Assembly (NCBI GenBank): GCA_020532545.1
Contig: JAJBAW010000002.1
Coordinates: 1-64,000 of the forward strand
Reading direction: 5' to 3'
From: Candidatus Cloacimonadota bacterium
GTDB taxonomy: Bacteria > Cloacimonadota > Cloacimonadia > Cloacimonadales > Cloacimonadaceae
DNA: 64,000 nt
The notes beneath the pieces are model-generated. The model had not been told where the DNA came from and searched no databases. It saw only the letters and a list, made by a program, of their open reading frames with translations. Below, piece by piece: positions 16,964 to 26,275 of the stretch. Numbering within the stretch: the stretch's first letter is position 1; the number at the start of each line of letters is the position of its first letter. The position numbers and the translations under genes were made by a program.

Positions 16964-18037
16964 TTACTTTATGGTTCCCAGTCTCTGCTGTTGATAGCTC
17001 TTATCCTGGATGTGTTTCCACCACTGGCGGTTGTCCAGATACCAGGCTACGGTCTTGCGGATGCCGGTATCAAAAGTCTCTTTGGGCTTCCAACCCAGTT
17101 CGCGCTCGATCTTGCTGGCATCGATGGCATAACGCAGGTCGTGGCCGGGGCGATCGGTAACATAGGTGATCAGTTCTTTATAGCTTTTGAGCTTTGCGGA
17201 GGGCTCCATTTCATCGAGAATCTCGCAGATAATGCCCACGATATCGATGTTCTTGATCTCGTTGTGCCCACCGATGTTATAGGTTTCACCGGTTCTACCG
17301 CGTTTGATGATGGTATTGATGGCTTCGCAGTGGTCATCCACATAGAGCCAATCCCGCACGTTCAGGCCTTTGCCATATACGGGGAGAGGCTTGTGCTCCA
17401 GGCAGTTGAGGATCATCAGAGGGATCAGCTTTTCGGGGAACTGAAAGCCCCCGTAGTTATTGGAGCAATTTGAGATGGTCACAGGCAGGCCAAAGGTGCG
17501 CTGCCAGGCTCTCAGGAGATGGTCACTCGCCGCTTTGGAGGCGGAGTAGGGAGAGGAGGGATCGTATGGAGTTTCCTCTGTAAACAGGCCTGTATCGCCC
17601 AGCGAGCCATAGACTTCATCGGTGGAGACATGATGAAAGCGGAAGGCTTGCTTTTCTTGTTCAGACAGGGTGCGGTACAAGTCCATTGCTGCAGCAAGCA
17701 GGGTGGCTGTGCCCATCACGTTCGTCTGCACAAATTGCAGAGGGCCGTCGATGGAGCGATCCACATGGGATTCGGCTGCGAAATTGACGACAGTATCGGG
17801 CTGAAAGTCCTTGAAGATGCGGTTTACTTGGGGCACATCGCAGATATCGGCATGCTCAAAGAAGTAGCGGTCACGGCCATATTTGGCATCGATCGCCTCT
17901 AAAGACTCCAGGTTTCCGGCATAGGTTAAAGCGTCGAGATTCAGCACTTTGCCCTTGAATGTAGGATCAGCAAAAAGCTTATTAATGTAGTTTGCGCCGA
18001 TGAATCCGGCTCCTCCAGTAACTAATATCTTGTTCAT
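16964..18037 (-). CDS. rfbB: dTDP-glucose 4,6-dehydratase
   Basis: A 357-residue extended short-chain dehydrogenase. NAD site [14 protein letters not shown] is at the N-terminus, then [10 protein letters not shown] (catalytic Asp/Glu region), [15 protein letters not shown] (catalytic Tyr and Lys) and [15 protein letters not shown]. It converts dTDP-glucose to the 4-keto-6-deoxy sugar for surface polysaccharide. The other rhamnose-pathway genes are not here. It follows parB by 3 bases, an unusual neighbour for a sugar gene. The start follows TGAGGTGAATT. Confidence 0.93.
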   Translation of the reverse strand: MNKILVTGGAGFIGANYINKLFADPTFKGKVLNLDALTYAGNLESLEAIDAKYGRDRYFFEHADICDVPQVNRIFKDFQPDTVVNFAAESHVDRSIDGPLQFVQTNVMGTATLLAAAMDLYRTLSEQEKQAFRFHHVSTDEVYGSLGDTGLFTEETPYDPSSPYSASKAASDHLLRAWQRTFGLPVTISNCSNNYGGFQFPEKLIPLMILNCLEHKPLPVYGKGLNVRDWLYVDDHCEAINTIIKRGRTGETYNIGGHNEIKNIDIVGIICEILDEMEPSAKLKSYKELITYVTDRPGHDLRYAIDASKIERELGWKPKETFDTGIRKTVAWYLDNRQWWKHIQDKSYQQQRLGTIK

Positions 18038-18040
18038 AAT

Positions 18041-18889
18041 TCACCTCAGTTTATCTAATATTATTTTAATCTGTTCGAGCTCCTCAGGGCTTTTGTATTC
18101 CAGGGTGATCTTGCCTTTGCCCTTGTGTTCACGCACGCTTACTTTGCCGGGGAAGATGGAGCCGAGCTGCTGCTCAAAACTCCGGGTAAGAGGGTTCTTC
18201 CTGGGCTCTTCTTCGCCTGTTTGAAGGCTGTCCACATAGGTCTTGGCTTTTTCTTCGGCCTGGCGCACGCTGAATTTGTATTTGATGATGTGGCGCGCAA
18301 AGAGGATCTGGTATTCCGGCTGCACCATTAGCACGGCTCTGGCGTGTCCGGCGGTAAGTTCTTCCGAGGCCACCAGTTCGATCACATCATCCGGCAGTTT
18401 GAGCAGGCGCAGACTGTTTGTGATGGTGGCGCGGTCTTTGGCCATGGTACTTGCGATCTGAGCATGGGTGAGGCCGAAATCCTGTGCCAAAGCCTGATAG
18501 GCCAGAGCTTCTTCTATGGGCCCGAGATCCTCACGCTGGATGTTCTCCACGATCGCCAGTTGTAGCTGTTCCTTTTTGGAGACAGAGCGGATCACCACCG
18601 GCACCGCGGTCAGTCCGGCGAGTTTAGCCGCCTCCAGTCTGCGTTCTCCGGCGATGAGTTCATAGTCTGTGCCCTCGCTTTTGGTAACGATGAGGGGCTG
18701 GATGATGCCATTTTCCAGGATGGATTCCGCCAGCTCTTTGAGGCGGTCCGGATCAAACTTCAGGCGCGGTTGATAGCGGTTTGGCTTGATCCTGCCTATG
18801 GGCAGAGTGCCGATTCCGGCTTTGATATTCTCGTCTTTATCCCCGTCCGGAATCAGGGCAGAAAGTCCACGGCCAAGATGTTCGTTCAT
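18041..18889 (-). CDS. parB: Chromosome-partitioning protein ParB/Spo0J
   Basis: A 282-residue protein with the N-terminal CTP/DNA-clamp domain (NRYQPRLKFDPDRLKEL near 36-52, IIQPLIV, LIAGERRLEAAKLAG near 76-90), the central HTH (LTHAQIASTMAKDRATITNSLRLL, about 140-163) and a C-terminal dimer region. ParB loads on parS and helps segregate the origin region. The order rsmG-parA-parB is the conserved near-origin arrangement. I found no consensus parS (TGTTTCACGTGAAACA) in the window. Confidence 0.95.
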   Translation of the reverse strand: MNEHLGRGLSALIPDGDKDENIKAGIGTLPIGRIKPNRYQPRLKFDPDRLKELAESILENGIIQPLIVTKSEGTDYELIAGERRLEAAKLAGLTAVPVVIRSVSKKEQLQLAIVENIQREDLGPIEEALAYQALAQDFGLTHAQIASTMAKDRATITNSLRLLKLPDDVIELVASEELTAGHARAVLMVQPEYQILFARHIIKYKFSVRQAEEKAKTYVDSLQTGEEEPRKNPLTRSFEQQLGSIFPGKVSVREHKGKGKITLEYKSPEELEQIKIILDKLR

Positions 18890-18901
18890 CTCATATCCTC
18901 T

Positions 18902-19666
18902 TTATTTATAACGCTCAATCACTTCATTGGCCAGATTCAAATAGCTCATCGCGCCGGGAGAGCGGATGTCGTACAAAAAGATAGGTTTACCAAAGCTGGG
19001 CGCTTCGGTGAGCTTGATATTGCGGGGGATCACACTGCGAAAGACCTTTTCTTTGAAATAGCGATGCACCTCTTTGGCCACTTGCATGGAGAGATTCACG
19101 CGTTTGTCAAACATCGTGAGCAGGATGCCCAGGATATTGAGCCCGGGATTCAGGTTTTTTTGGATGAGGCGGATGGTGGTAAGCAATTGGCTTACTCCTT
19201 CCAGGGCATAGTATTCGCACTGGATAGGTACGATCACATCGGTGGAAGCGGTCATCGCATTCACAGTCAAAAGCCCCAAGGAAGGCGGGCAATCTATCAA
19301 GATATAATCCCAGTCGTTTTGGATGCTCTGCAAGGCTTCCTTGAGCTTATGCTCGCGCGCAAACTCATGCACGAGTTCGATTTCCGCACCGGTGAGATCT
19401 ATATTTCCCGGCACACAATACAGGTTCTGCGTATCGGTGGGCAGGATGCAATCCGTGAGCGGAACCCTGCCGATCAGAGCGTCGTAGATCTGCAGTTTTA
19501 TCTTGGATTTATCGATCCCCACTCCTGTGGTAGCATTGCCCTGAGGGTCAAAATCGATGAGCAGGGTGCGCTTTTCCAGGATCGCCAAAGCCGCCGCCAG
19601 GTTCACCGTGGTCGTAGTCTTACCCACTCCACCTTTTTGGTTTACAATCGTTATTATTTTTGCCAT
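18902..19666 (-). CDS. parA: Chromosome-partitioning ATPase ParA/Soj
   Basis: A 254-residue Walker-type ParA. The deviant P-loop NQKGGVGKTTTTVNLA is at residues 8-23, LIDFDPQGNATTGVG near 36-50 and DYILIDCPPSLG near 118-129. It binds DNA non-specifically with ATP and moves the ParB-parS complex. It is 12 bases ahead of parB and 25 bases after rsmG, within one minus-strand operon. Confidence 0.95.
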   Translation of the reverse strand: MAKIITIVNQKGGVGKTTTTVNLAAALAILEKRTLLIDFDPQGNATTGVGIDKSKIKLQIYDALIGRVPLTDCILPTDTQNLYCVPGNIDLTGAEIELVHEFAREHKLKEALQSIQNDWDYILIDCPPSLGLLTVNAMTASTDVIVPIQCEYYALEGVSQLLTTIRLIQKNLNPGLNILGILLTMFDKRVNLSMQVAKEVHRYFKEKVFRSVIPRNIKLTEAPSFGKPIFLYDIRSPGAMSYLNLANEVIERYK

Positions 19667-19691
19667 CTTATATCTTTTAAAGTCCTTCTTT

Positions 19692-20333
19692 TTAACGTTT
19701 CATCAGATCGCGCTGTGCTATTTTGACCAGCCGTCTTTGCCCCAAAATATCGTCTGTGCGCAGCAGAATTTCCTCATAGCGGATATCCTTCAGATCGTCC
19801 AGCGTGCGGGATTTGTACATCACCAGATGTCCGGAAGGCTTCAGCAGCCTGCGCAGGGGTGAATAGTACCGCTCCTGCAAGGGCACCGCCCGGCATAGAA
19901 TGAGATCAAAGCTCGGACGCCGTGGCGTGAAGGCATAATCCTCCAAGCGGGAACATTCCACACTGATCTTTGGCAAAGACAAGGCTTGAACAATGTCCGT
20001 CAGCGCTTTGGTCTTTTTGTTGATGCTGTCGAGCAGCACCATCTCACACTCTGGAACCACCAGTTTGATGGGAATGCCTGGCAGACCGCCGCCCGAACCG
20101 AAGTCCAGCACAGTTTTGTCTATAAAATCCACACATTCTATAATGAGTAAGCTGTCAAGGAAATGCTGAACCCAGTAGTTATCCGGGTGCATTTTGCGTG
20201 AGATCAGATTCACATCGCGATTTTGGGCCACCAAAAGCTTGTGATAGTGTTCAAATTGTCCCATCAAACGTGGGATGTCGGGCAGGTTTAGCTGGGTAAG
20301 ATAGTCTTCAAATAATTGTTTTTCTTGGATCAT
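19692..20333 (-). CDS. rsmG: 16S rRNA (guanine-527-N7)-methyltransferase
   Basis: A 213-residue SAM methyltransferase (GidB). The SAM loop is DFGSGGGLPGIPIKLV near residues 76-91; RMHPDNYWVQHFLDSLL and ILCRAVPL are family motifs. It makes m7G527 in the decoding centre. Its ATG overlaps the upstream AGND-repeat gene stop as ATGA, so the two are co-translated. Confidence 0.95.
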   Translation of the reverse strand: MIQEKQLFEDYLTQLNLPDIPRLMGQFEHYHKLLVAQNRDVNLISRKMHPDNYWVQHFLDSLLIIECVDFIDKTVLDFGSGGGLPGIPIKLVVPECEMVLLDSINKKTKALTDIVQALSLPKISVECSRLEDYAFTPRRPSFDLILCRAVPLQERYYSPLRRLLKPSGHLVMYKSRTLDDLKDIRYEEILLRTDDILGQRRLVKIAQRDLMKR

Positions 20334-22792
20334 GGTTTTTCCTTTGGCAGATTACGGATTAAGGCCTGAATCAGGAAGGATTCGTCAGTACGAAAGGATT
20401 CAAGCGCTATCTTTGCGGCCTCACTGCTGTGCATACTCAGGGCGCGAACCACGAGAAAGCGGAGGCGTTCATTATCTTGATTTTGGTGAGCTTGTAGAAG
20501 CTCGAGACTACGGGGATCATCCAGATTTCCCAAGACCGAAATGCAGGTGGCGAGGTATCTTTCTGCCCCCAGATGCTGCTCGATATACGGCAGCAGACGC
20601 AGGTCCTTTTCGCCGGCCAATAGCGAGATGGCGGTCTTGGCTTTGAGTGAATCGGGATCATTTACGTGAGTGAGCAGAAGGTCTCTGAAGTCTGTATTGG
20701 CCGTGGTGAAAGCTTCCAGAGTCCGGTATTCGAGGCCGGAATTGTTGGCCAGTTTGTGTTCCAGGATGTAGGGTGCGGCTTCCTGAGGACGCTCGTTTAA
20801 GATCTGGCGGGCAGCGCGAACTCTATCCACACTGGAGCCCACTTCCCATTCAGAAGCAGCCGCAAAGATCTCCTTGATGGGCGCGTCATTAGCAGGAGCG
20901 GGATCTTGTTCGTATTTGACCTCTTCTTTCTGCTCGGGCAAGGCATTTAGTTCGAGGTCCTGACCCATGCCGTATTTACCCTTGTTCCAGGAGCTGTTAT
21001 TCTCTATATCTTCAGCAGGATAGCTATCCTCACCGCCGGCATCCAAAAAGAGTCCGATGCCCCCGGTATTGCGCGAGAAATTGGCGCTGCCATAGTTTTG
21101 GGCATTCTTGCGTTCATAGCGGTCGTTTCCGGACTTATCCACAAAGACGCCCAGGGAGTTTGTGAGGCCCACGCCACCTCCACCTTCGATGGAGTAAGCA
21201 TCATTGCCGGCAGAATCGATGAGCATGCCAAAACTCCAGTCGTGGCCAGCTCCCTGACCGGGTCCGTGACGGCTGTAATAAGCATCATCACCCGCGTTGT
21301 CATAGAGAATGCCGGAGGCCATGTGAATTCCGGAACCCTGGGGATAGTAAATCGCATTATAGACGTCGTTTCCGCCTTCATCGATCAACACTCCGGTGCT
21401 GTACCAATAGCCCACGCCCTGTGCATACACTCCGCCCAGATATTTGTCGTTGCCAGCCTGATCGTAGATAAAGCCCAGTCCGCCAGCCAGATAAGGACGC
21501 ATGCCATAGCCCATGCCCTGCCCCATAGTGCGGTAGTCATTGGGCATAAGAGGTGCATGTAAGTATTTGCCACCCAGATAGTAAGTGTCAGCACCTGCAT
21601 AATCCGCCAAAACCCCGACCCCATAAGTGGAGCCAAAAGCCTGAGCACAAGCATGAGCGCTGTAAGCATCGTTTCCGGCTTCATCGATGAGCAAGCTGAG
21701 TCCAGCTATTCCTGCGCCCTGAGAGAAGAGTCCCCCTCGGTAAGTGTCATCTCCACTTGCGTCTATGTGCATTTGCACACCCAGAACCGCGGCCATGGAA
21801 AAGTCTCCCAATTGATAAATGTCGTCACCCTGAAGATCGCTGGAAAGTGCAATTCCCCGAAAAGCGAAGAAGCAAGGCTCCTGAGAGCGATAGACATCAT
21901 CGCCCTGATGATCGATATGCAGCAGAAAAGGATGATTCCGTCCGGTAGATAATCCCAACTCATAGATATCGTTCCCAGCCGGCTCGATGAGCAGGCATAC
22001 CGGCATATCTTGCAAGGCTTTAATAGTTGATGGGCTATAGTGATCAGTCCCCTTGCTGCCGATGATCATGAGGCCGTATTTGCTCTTGTATAGTGTAGCT
22101 TTTTTACGCAAAGGACGGTAGCCCGAGATCTGGATATATAAGGCGCGCATAGACATCATGGCCTGACCCAGACGGGCAAAATCCAGCTTTTCTAAAAGAG
22201 GGATATAGTATTCGATATCAATCTCTTCCAGAAAGGGGAGCTTATTCTTCTCAAGATACTTGCGATAGTCTGCTTCGTTCTCACTCTCGCTCATTACCAA
22301 AAACAAGAAAGCGGACAAGCTATCGGCCTCAGAAGCTGAAAGACCGGCAAAACTGGCCTCAAAATCTTCAGAGAACTTATCATAAGCCGCTTCCACATGG
22401 CGAAATAGCGCTTTAGGATTCTTGAAGTCCAGCACTTTGGCCGTCTTTATCGCAGGATCAAGCTCCCAAGCCACACCCGCAAAATGCCTGAGCATCGCGT
22501 CCCAATCCTTTACAGCCATCAGCTCACGGAGCTCTTCAAGCTGCGGGTTTGCTCCCAAACCTTTTTGCAGAATATTCATGTGCCACTTCGTTTTAGCTTT
22601 CGTATAGGGGTCCCAATCCCGATAAAACTCCGTATGGCCCAGGTTCAGATCCTGCTCCGCCAAAAGACTGGACAGTGCATCCATTTCCTGAGCAGATAGA
22701 ATCTCGCCGGCATTCAAAAACCCTGCGCTCAGCAAGATCGCCAGCGCAAAAAGTACGTATAACCCATGGCTAAGGGGATGATAAAGCTTCAT
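20330..22792 (-). CDS. Secreted AGND-repeat protein with C-terminal HEAT repeats
   Basis: An 820-residue protein, function unknown. A signal peptide (LYVLFALAILLSAGFLNAG) is followed by a helical domain to about 265. From about 270 to 600 there are twelve units ending in a G(N/D)DxY core (AGNDIY, QGDDVY, SGDDTY, AGNDAY, AGADTY, GGNDVY and so on), with LIDxAGND and GQGxG between them, recalling calcium-binding or beta-helical repeats. A Glu/Lys-rich linker follows, then HEAT-like helices (about 675-815). Export implies a periplasmic or surface role, yet it heads an operon with rsmG-parA-parB. Confidence 0.7.
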   Translation of the reverse strand: MKLYHPLSHGLYVLFALAILLSAGFLNAGEILSAQEMDALSSLLAEQDLNLGHTEFYRDWDPYTKAKTKWHMNILQKGLGANPQLEELRELMAVKDWDAMLRHFAGVAWELDPAIKTAKVLDFKNPKALFRHVEAAYDKFSEDFEASFAGLSASEADSLSAFLFLVMSESENEADYRKYLEKNKLPFLEEIDIEYYIPLLEKLDFARLGQAMMSMRALYIQISGYRPLRKKATLYKSKYGLMIIGSKGTDHYSPSTIKALQDMPVCLLIEPAGNDIYELGLSTGRNHPFLLHIDHQGDDVYRSQEPCFFAFRGIALSSDLQGDDIYQLGDFSMAAVLGVQMHIDASGDDTYRGGLFSQGAGIAGLSLLIDEAGNDAYSAHACAQAFGSTYGVGVLADYAGADTYYLGGKYLHAPLMPNDYRTMGQGMGYGMRPYLAGGLGFIYDQAGNDKYLGGVYAQGVGYWYSTGVLIDEGGNDVYNAIYYPQGSGIHMASGILYDNAGDDAYYSRHGPGQGAGHDWSFGMLIDSAGNDAYSIEGGGGVGLTNSLGVFVDKSGNDRYERKNAQNYGSANFSRNTGGIGLFLDAGGEDSYPAEDIENNSSWNKGKYGMGQDLELNALPEQKEEVKYEQDPAPANDAPIKEIFAAASEWEVGSSVDRVRAARQILNERPQEAAPYILEHKLANNSGLEYRTLEAFTTANTDFRDLLLTHVNDPDSLKAKTAISLLAGEKDLRLLPYIEQHLGAERYLATCISVLGNLDDPRSLELLQAHQNQDNERLRFLVVRALSMHSSEAAKIALESFRTDESFLIQALIRNLPKEKP

Positions 22793-22874
22793 TTAATCCT
22801 CATAGGGTAAAGTTAAAATAAGGGGTATTTATTGTCAATTGATTATTAGGCTTTTGGCTTTTTCGGGCCAGAAT

Positions 22875-22950
22875 CCCAGTGTGGGCTTCGGCGAGTACTT
22901 TCGAAAAGAGCGGAACACTGGGGTCCAAAGACCTTAATGCTCCGCTCTTT
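22875..22950. ncRNA. Pseudoknot-forming intergenic element
   Basis: Two perfect stems interleave: CCCAGTGT (22875-22882) with ACACTGGG (22915-22922), and AAAGAGCGGA (22905-22914) with TCCGCTCTTT (22941-22950). Stem 2's first arm abuts stem 1's second arm, the layout of an H-type pseudoknot. A small GGTC-CAAA-GACC hairpin sits inside. It lies between the Fe-ADH 3' end and the AGND gene 5' end, so it could act as a 3' structure or leader; strand is uncertain. Confidence 0.4.
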
Positions 22951-22989
22951 AGCACCTGTGGGACATCCCTCGATTTTGTAGATTATCCC

Positions 22990-24132
22990 TTAGTAAGCCA
23001 GCATCAAAAGCGAACGCACGTCGTCTTTGCTCAGCTTAAATATTCCGCCGATAGTGGGTGTAACCATGATCATTTCCAAAATCTGGTCCAATTCATCCGG
23101 TTTGATGCTGAGATCCCGCAGGGAGGTCGCCAGCCCCCAGCTTTGCAATTTGCTGCGGAAAGCTCGCACCGCCAGAGACACATTATCTTCATTCCAGACA
23201 CATTTTGCCCAGCGCAGAAAGCGGGAAGGCTCTCTTTCGCTGAGGTACTCTATCCAGGCTGGCAAAATCGCCGCCAGCCCTTCTCCATGCGAGATTTCGG
23301 GATGCAAGGCAGAAAATGCGTGATCGATGTCATGACAGCTCCAATCCCCGCCTTTCATGCCCACTCCGGACAGCCCATTGAGGGCCAAAGTACTGCCCCA
23401 GGCCAGATTGGCCCGGGCATTGTAATCCCGCGGATCTTTTTGCAAAAGGTCTGTCATTTCGGTGATCGTGCGCAGGAGAGCTTCGTTGATAGTTAGTGTC
23501 GTGATCGGCTTTTCATTGGCAAAATAGAATTCCAGAATGTGAGAAATGGCATCCATGGCTCCATTGGCAGTTTGCTTGAAGGGCAAAGTGTTTTGGAAGG
23601 AAGGATCTATGATGCTGAGCCGGGGGTAGATAAACGGCGATGAAACAGACCATTTCTGGCAGGTATCTATATTTGTGATCATGGCCTCGCTATTCATTTC
23701 GCTGCCCGATCCGGAGACGGTGAGCACGGTGTAGATGGGCAGAGCTTGCTTGATCATCTCCTTGCGAATAAAGGCGTTCCAGATATCTTTCAGATACAGG
23801 CCTGCAGCCACGGCCTTGGCGGTATCGATCACAGAACCACCGCCCACAGCGAGCACAGCCTGGGCGCCATATTCCTTGGCATGAGCGATGATTTCGCAGG
23901 TCTTGGGCAGCCTGGGGTTCGCTTCCACGCCCCAGGATTCCGTATATTTTATACCGGCTTTTTCCAGGCTGTCGATCACCTGATCATAGGCGCCATTTTT
24001 GCGGATGGAGCCTTTACCGGCGATCAGAATACACTTTTGGATGCCGTCTTTGTGCATCTGAGCGCCCAAATGGGTGGTCTGGTTTTTACCAAACATGATT
24101 TTGGTGGGATTGTGAAAAGTAAAAGATTCCAT
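22990..24132 (-). CDS. Iron-containing alcohol (butanol-type) dehydrogenase
   Basis: A 380-residue Fe-ADH of the YqhD/butanol-dehydrogenase branch. It opens with FTFHNPTKIMFGKNQ, has GGGSVIDTAKAVAAG near residues 97-111, and metal ligands D and H in GAMDAISHILE plus two His in HAFSALHPEISHGEGL. It reduces aldehydes to alcohols with NAD(P)H. The start follows AAGGAGTTTTA. It is only distantly like the Fe-ADH at 3192-4286 (different length and motifs). It probably forms one unit with the beta-barrel gene 13 bases downstream's opposite end (24146). Confidence 0.88.
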   Translation of the reverse strand: MESFTFHNPTKIMFGKNQTTHLGAQMHKDGIQKCILIAGKGSIRKNGAYDQVIDSLEKAGIKYTESWGVEANPRLPKTCEIIAHAKEYGAQAVLAVGGGSVIDTAKAVAAGLYLKDIWNAFIRKEMIKQALPIYTVLTVSGSGSEMNSEAMITNIDTCQKWSVSSPFIYPRLSIIDPSFQNTLPFKQTANGAMDAISHILEFYFANEKPITTLTINEALLRTITEMTDLLQKDPRDYNARANLAWGSTLALNGLSGVGMKGGDWSCHDIDHAFSALHPEISHGEGLAAILPAWIEYLSEREPSRFLRWAKCVWNEDNVSLAVRAFRSKLQSWGLATSLRDLSIKPDELDQILEMIMVTPTIGGIFKLSKDDVRSLLMLAY

Positions 24133-24145
24133 TAAAACTCCTTGT

Positions 24146-24889
24146 TTATAGCTTGATGCTAAATCCTAGGGTAGCATAGTGAAAGGCTGAGAAAGTATAG
24201 ACCTGATCGATATCGCTGCCACCCTCCAGGAGGCGGTATCCAGCTCTGAAATTCACTTGGTCGTTGATCATGAAATCCAGCCCCAGATATACGTCTTCCG
24301 CCCTGCCATAAGGAGAGGCCAGGCCTTCTGCTTCCAGCACCAGCTCCAGCTCTTCCATGAGGTGATATCCTGCATTCAGGCTGAGGAGCGGCACAAATCC
24401 GGTATTGGTTTTGCTGGATTTTTTGTTTGCAGATTCCATCGTGACTTCGGCATCGCGAATCTTGCCTGAGATGCCCACGGATTTGATCACAAACAGCGGT
24501 TTGGGAAAGAAATACCTGTATTGCAAACGGTATGAATCAAAGCGAAACAGCACATCTACTTGCTCTCCGGCAAGATAAGTTTCGCCTTCATAGATGATGT
24601 CACTGGGCAAAGTGCCGGACGGTTTTACACGCAGTGGTGCTGCCAGCACAGAGATCTGATGGCGGGGATGGGGCCGATAGTGCACTTGCAATCTGCTGGC
24701 GAAGACGGGATCACTGGTCAGATCCTTCGTCAAAGAAAGCAGAGGGCTGGGATTGTCTTTATTGGGGCTGCGGACGTCGTTGTATGCGGAAAATGCCGCT
24801 CCCAGTTCGGTCTCAATTCTCAAATTCAACTGTCCCCATAAACCACTGGCCAGGATGATGATAGTTAGCAGTAAAAGACTGCGTTTCAT
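24146..24889 (-). CDS. Outer-membrane beta-barrel protein
   Basis: A 247-residue protein from ATG 24889 behind TTGAGGTAAAT; a longer frame to 24988 adds 33 residues before the signal peptide and is not used. The signal is SLLLLTIIILASGLWGQ; the mature part is alternating amphipathic strands (LQVHYRPHPRHQISVLAAPL, YRLQYRYFFP, VNFRAGYRLLEGGSD) and ends in a strand with C-terminal aliphatic/aromatic residues. Likely an outer-membrane barrel of unknown role. It lies 13 bases ahead of the Fe-ADH start. Confidence 0.65.
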   Translation of the reverse strand: MKRSLLLLTIIILASGLWGQLNLRIETELGAAFSAYNDVRSPNKDNPSPLLSLTKDLTSDPVFASRLQVHYRPHPRHQISVLAAPLRVKPSGTLPSDIIYEGETYLAGEQVDVLFRFDSYRLQYRYFFPKPLFVIKSVGISGKIRDAEVTMESANKKSSKTNTGFVPLLSLNAGYHLMEELELVLEAEGLASPYGRAEDVYLGLDFMINDQVNFRAGYRLLEGGSDIDQVYTFSAFHYATLGFSIKL

Positions 24890-24982
24890 ATTTACCTCAA
24901 AGTATTCTTGGATTTTATAATATAATAAGCCGAAGTATCTTTTTGGCAAGTTCAAGCCTCGCCGGAGTCCCGGACTTGGCTT

Positions 24983-25044
24983 TAACATGCCTTAGACTCG
25001 AGATCACTCGAGGGCTCGAGTCAGCTCGAAGCGAAAACATGTTA
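24983..25044. repeat. CTCGAG-core palindrome, copy 1
   Basis: Imperfect palindrome with outer arms TTAACATG / CATGTTAA and several CTCGAG cores (ACTCGAGATCACTCGAG ... CTCGAGTCAGCTCGAA). Related palindromes lie at 34524-34601 and 56916-56988. The 443-bp gap 24890-25332 holds nothing else I could identify. Confidence 0.65.
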
Positions 25045-25332
25045 ATGACATGTGCATGGCTCAGGGGTTGAGCCCGGATGCCCCCTACTATTATATAGGG
25101 AGAAGGTGAGTGGACAGGATCGTGCATAAATTACGAGAAAACCGGATTGTCAACTTCGTGCACAGCAGAGTAAAGCTAAACAAAGCATGAGATTAGCGAT
25201 CCTTAAAAATCCGTCTGATCCGCAGAATCGGTGTAACTATTCATTTTTTGAGCGCTGCGCAAAACTTCACTTGACAGCGAGACCCAGCGTGACAGAGTAG
25301 TTTTAGTTTTTTAAAGACTCAAGGAGCGGTAT

Positions 25333-26226
25333 ATGAAAAAGTACCTCGGCATCGATATCGGTGCTTCCAGTTTCAAGTATGGTGTGGGGATAAGTAAACT
25401 AGGTTTACAATGTTTTGACACCATCTGGTTCAAGGAAAAAAGTCTTTCGGCTTTTCAAGAGATCACGGCTGAAATCCTGGATCGCGTACAAGATCAAGAT
25501 ATTTCCGGCATCGGCATTGGCAGTCCGGGCACCATCAGCAGGCCCGAAGGCAAGATCGTGGGGCTCAATCCCAATCTGCCTTTTTTCTCCGGTCTTTCGC
25601 CCAAGGAGCTGATCCCCAAGGGCTTTGAGCTGCCGGTCCTGGTAGATAACGACGCCAATCTCATGGCTCTGGCGGAAGCAAATCTGCATAATAGCTCCTA
25701 TACGGTGGGCATCACGGTGGGTAGCGGAATCGGCTGTGGAATCGTGCTGGGCGGCAACGTGTATCACGGAGCGCATGGTTTTGCCTCGGAGGCGGGACAT
25801 TGCATCATGATCTCCGGTGGCGAAAAATGCAGTTGCGGCCAAAATGGCTGCCTCGAAGCTTACAGTTCTGTGGATGGCCTCAGACGGCGTTTGGAAAGAC
25901 GGGGCTTGCCCTATCACGATCTGAGCCTGCCCCAACTGATCGCACTGAGGGCCAATGAAAAAGAACTGGATAGGATTATCTGCGAAGGTGAGGACATCCT
26001 GATCAGAGCTGTGGCAAATCTGGCTACGCTGCTGGATCCGCAAATTGTGGTTTTGGGAGGCGGAGCCATGGAGCTGGGTTTGTATGACATCAATAGGATC
26101 AAAGAGGCAGTCCCACCATATCTTCCTGAGGCGCATAGACAGAGATTTCGCTGCGCACTGGCCGGCTATGGCAATCGGGCCGGAGTGATGGGCGCCATCA
26201 TCATGTGTGAGAGAAATACATTATAG
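25333..26226 (+). CDS. ROK-family sugar kinase (glucokinase-like)
   Basis: A 297-residue ROK kinase. ATP loop GIDIGASSFKYGVG is near residues 5-18, VLVDNDANLMALAEA near 115-129, then GHCIMISGGEKCSCGQNGCLEAYSS with the ROK zinc motif (CxCGxxGCxE). VVLGGGAMELG is near the C-terminus. It phosphorylates glucose or a related sugar. There is no N-terminal HTH, so it is an enzyme and not a ROK repressor. The start follows AAGGAGCGGTAT. It probably stands alone; the next gene follows after 49 bases. Confidence 0.88.
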   Translation: MKKYLGIDIGASSFKYGVGISKLGLQCFDTIWFKEKSLSAFQEITAEILDRVQDQDISGIGIGSPGTISRPEGKIVGLNPNLPFFSGLSPKELIPKGFELPVLVDNDANLMALAEANLHNSSYTVGITVGSGIGCGIVLGGNVYHGAHGFASEAGHCIMISGGEKCSCGQNGCLEAYSSVDGLRRRLERRGLPYHDLSLPQLIALRANEKELDRIICEGEDILIRAVANLATLLDPQIVVLGGGAMELGLYDINRIKEAVPPYLPEAHRQRFRCALAGYGNRAGVMGAIIMCERNTL

Positions 26227-26275
26227 GAACGGAACTTGCATATACTTAAGTCAACTAACTATATGAGAGGTTAAG

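Noticed and set aside
18041-19666. Possible replication origin next to parAB-rsmG
   Set aside because: No dnaA/dnaN, no cluster of DnaA boxes and no consensus parS was seen; a single TGTGGATAA at 56812 is not enough.
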